Assembly (NCBI GenBank): GCA_022790855.1 | Contig: JAAVYA010000013.1 | Location: 1 to 45,449, forward strand | Direction of reading: 5' to 3' | DNA from: Lachnospiraceae bacterium | GTDB lineage: Bacteria; Bacillota; Clostridia; Lachnospirales; Lachnospiraceae | Length of the DNA: 45,449 nucleotides | In this document: positions 43,854-45,449 of the stretch, piece by piece | Numbering within the stretch: the stretch's first letter is position 1 | Layout of the letters: every line of letters starts with the position of its first letter | Notes under the pieces: model-generated | What the model was told of the DNA's origin: nothing | What the model saw: only the letters and a program-made list of their open reading frames with translations | Database searches by the model: none | Program-made: the position numbers and the translations under genes

Positions 43854-44729
43854 ATGTTTATACCCCCTCGCCAATCTTCTGGTCAGGAACCTTTGACCTT
43901 CACCGGACATTCCAGAAAATATCCCAGTCTCCCCCTGGCTCTGGACGGGTTGGGGCTGTATCATCTCCAGGAACATGTGGACCGCCCGGGCATGGAGTTC
44001 TGGCAATGGATTCAATGTATCCAGGGAAGGGGCGTTCTGCTGCTGGGCGAAAGCTCCTATCCTGTGGAGGAAGGAGGCGGTATCCTGCTGCCCGCCCAAT
44101 GTCCCCACACCTACTATGGGTTGACAAAAACCTGGTATACCAGCTTTCTATGTATTGGCGGCCCGCTTCTTGGTCCCCTGATGGAGCTTTTGGAATTCAC
44201 CCAGCCGGGAGTCTATCAGTTATCTGCCCCAGAACAGATCCTGAATCTGGAACAGGAGATTTTTCACCTCTACCTGGAAAATGAAACACGCAGCGCACCG
44301 GAAATCAGCAAGCTCCTCTATCGCCTGTTATTGGAGCTTTCTGCAGACGCCAAGCACGCTCATTCTTCTCTGTCATCCTTGGAAGACGACCGGGTTCACA
44401 CGGCGATCCGCTATATGCAAGAGCATTACGGGGATCCCATCGGGCTTTCAGAGATTGCGTCCCAGGTGCATCTGTCCCGGGAATATTTCTGTCAGCTTTT
44501 TAAAAAAGCCACCGACAGCACGGTTTTGGAATATCTCACCCAAATCCGGCTGTCGGAAGCTAAAACGCTGCTATTAAAATGTCCCGACAAAACCATCAGG
44601 GAAATCTCCCAGCTCTGCGGCTTTGATACGCCCAGCTACTTCTGCGCCGTATTTAAAAAGCATGAACATATGACGCCGCTGCAGTTTTCTCAGGCACGGA
44701 ATCACACGTTAGGAGGATCTTTATTATGA
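43854..44729 (+). CDS. AraC-family transcriptional regulator
   Basis: The 291-residue protein has an N-terminal cupin-like sensor domain (LYHLQEHVDRPGMEFWQWIQ, VEEGGGILLPAQCPHTYYGL). The C-terminal pair of helix-turn-helix motifs is IGLSEIASQVHLSREYFCQL and IREISQLCGFDTPSYFCAVF. The start follows AAGGAGG. It is divergent from the GH35-like gene, its likely target. It ends in a 4-base overlap (ATGA) with ogt, so both proteins are made from one message. Confidence 0.92.
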   Translation: MFIPPRQSSGQEPLTFTGHSRKYPSLPLALDGLGLYHLQEHVDRPGMEFWQWIQCIQGRGVLLLGESSYPVEEGGGILLPAQCPHTYYGLTKTWYTSFLCIGGPLLGPLMELLEFTQPGVYQLSAPEQILNLEQEIFHLYLENETRSAPEISKLLYRLLLELSADAKHAHSSLSSLEDDRVHTAIRYMQEHYGDPIGLSEIASQVHLSREYFCQLFKKATDSTVLEYLTQIRLSEAKTLLLKCPDKTIREISQLCGFDTPSYFCAVFKKHEHMTPLQFSQARNHTLGGSLL

Positions 44730-45247
44730 TTTATACTGCAACCTACTCATCTCCCATCGGCTGCTTGCTGTTAGCAGAAAAAAATCATGCGCTGTGCGGA
44801 CTATGGCTGGAAAACCAAAAATATTATCTCTCTTCCATCCAAGAAAAAATGGAATCCAAGGAGGATTCCAAAATTCTTATTCTTACAAAGCAATGGTTGG
44901 ACCGCTATTTTGCAGGAGAACGTCCTGACGGCTCCCTGCTTCCCTTATCCCCTGTCGGCAGTGAATTCCGCCGGCAAGTCTGGGACATCCTGCTTCAAAT
45001 TCCTTATGGGGAAACTACTACTTATAAAGCAATCGCCCGGCAGGTTGCTGCACAAAAGGATCTTCCCCATATGTCCGCCCAGGCCGTGGGCGGCGCCGTA
45101 GGACACAATCCCATCTCCATCATCATCCCCTGCCATAGGGTGATCGGGACGAATGGAAGCCTTACCGGTTACGCCGGAGGCATTGAAAAAAAGCGGTGGC
45201 TTCTGGAGCATGAAGGCATTTGTAAGAAATCACCTAGAGCGTACTAA
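44726..45247 (+). CDS. ogt: Methylated-DNA--protein-cysteine S-methyltransferase
   Basis: The 173-residue suicide repair protein removes methyl groups from O6-methylguanine. The active site PCHRVIG is intact, preceded by VGHNPISIII. FRRQVWDILLQIPYGETTTY is the DNA-binding recognition helix region, and NGSLTGYAGGIEKKRWLLEH closes the domain. Start ATG lies inside the end of the AraC gene (4-base overlap). The last residues (KSPRAY) run into the CTAGAGCGT motif. The coupling recalls Ada, where an AraC-type domain and this methyltransferase are one protein, but here the AraC partner has a sugar-type sensor. Confidence 0.95.
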   Translation: MIYTATYSSPIGCLLLAEKNHALCGLWLENQKYYLSSIQEKMESKEDSKILILTKQWLDRYFAGERPDGSLLPLSPVGSEFRRQVWDILLQIPYGETTTYKAIARQVAAQKDLPHMSAQAVGGAVGHNPISIIIPCHRVIGTNGSLTGYAGGIEKKRWLLEHEGICKKSPRAY

Positions 45248-45333
45248 CTGCGGCTGCATTAAGCTGCTTCCTTTTTTCTCATCCCTGCCCGATCAACACC
45301 GTTTTTTCACAATGTCATTAACTTAAGAAAAGA

Positions 45334-45390
45334 AACAATACCGGATACCTTTATATCCCTTCCTGGGATAAAGGTATCCGGTATTGTTTT
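45334..45390 (+). terminator. Strong terminator of the AraC-ogt operon
   Basis: AACAATACCGGATACC and GGTATCCGGTATTGTT form a perfect outer stem. It continues inward through TTTAT(AT)CCC / GGGATAAA with a 2-base bulge, and ends in TTTT. It lies about 85 bases after the ogt stop. Nothing else is seen to the window end. Confidence 0.85.
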
Positions 45391-45449
45391 GGAAATCAAT
45401 TCTGATATTTCATGCTATTCTATTGTATTTATCAGGCGGGATGTACTTA

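Overview
The window looks like a chromosomal piece of a gut-type anaerobic Firmicute, most likely a Lachnospiraceae (Clostridia) species. The signs are strong GGAGG ribosome binding sites, TTGACA/TATAAT promoters, a split (two-subunit) transketolase beside a small transaldolase, the dnaX-ybaB-recR order, an oxygen-independent flavoprotein repertoire, and many sugar-catabolism genes with AraC or PRD regulators. Most genes are on the minus strand and GC is close to 50 percent. The exception is an AT-rich block at about 26.1-28.2 kb. The genus cannot be fixed from the sequence alone.

Layout. At 1-300 two perfect-spacing sigma-A promoters fire leftward into what looks like the leader of an rRNA operon lying outside the window. 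At 0.5-4.2 kb an operon encodes a degenerate MPN/JAB-like-TM-LysM protein, a DUF5711-type membrane-anchored protein and CvpA. At 4.3-6.7 kb is a non-oxidative pentose phosphate operon (transaldolase, transketolase N and C subunits). At 7.0-10.6 kb is a housekeeping operon pfkA-dnaX-ybaB-recR, divergent from tRNA-Ser(CGA). At 10.9-12.2 kb there are fused remnants of an MFS transporter and a GH2 glycosidase. At 12.3-15.1 kb are deoB and gdhA. At 15.3-17.8 kb are a chemoreceptor and an FMN-binding lipoprotein. At 17.9-24.0 kb a tight five-gene catabolic operon (class II aldolase, Fe-alcohol dehydrogenase, MFS transporter, D-2-hydroxyacid dehydrogenase, old-yellow-enzyme/FAD/FeS reductase) faces a divergent PRD-type regulator at 24.1-26.1 kb.

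At 26.2-29.0 kb is an AT-rich accessory block. It holds an unknown soluble protein coupled to a four-TM protein, which is a candidate two-gene defence or stress unit, followed by an Rpn-family nuclease. At 29.2-34.9 kb sugar genes follow: FGGY kinase, Zn-alcohol dehydrogenase, a broken HAD phosphatase, a GH29 alpha-L-fucosidase and a frameshifted AraC regulator. At 35.0-38.4 kb a metallo-beta-lactamase-fold hydrolase is coupled to a large fusion protein (CoA-disulfide-reductase-like + rhodanese + siroheme/FeS reductase-like + two ferredoxin clusters), suggesting reduced-sulfur chemistry. At 38.7-41.0 kb a fumarate-reductase-like flavoprotein faces a Crp/Fnr-type regulator across a perfect palindrome. 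At 41.0-45.4 kb a GH35-like glycosidase and a GH3 gene with a large internal deletion face an AraC regulator coupled to ogt.

Two themes stand out. First, at least five carbohydrate genes are visibly broken while neighbouring metabolic genes are intact, so glycan use is decaying or turning over here. Second, several compact, self-regulated units have no obvious textbook substrate: the 17.9-26.1 kb operon, the 35.0-38.4 kb sulfur-type fusion, the 38.7-41.0 kb reductase/Crp pair and the 26.2-27.8 kb membrane pair. These are the best places to look for undescribed biology.
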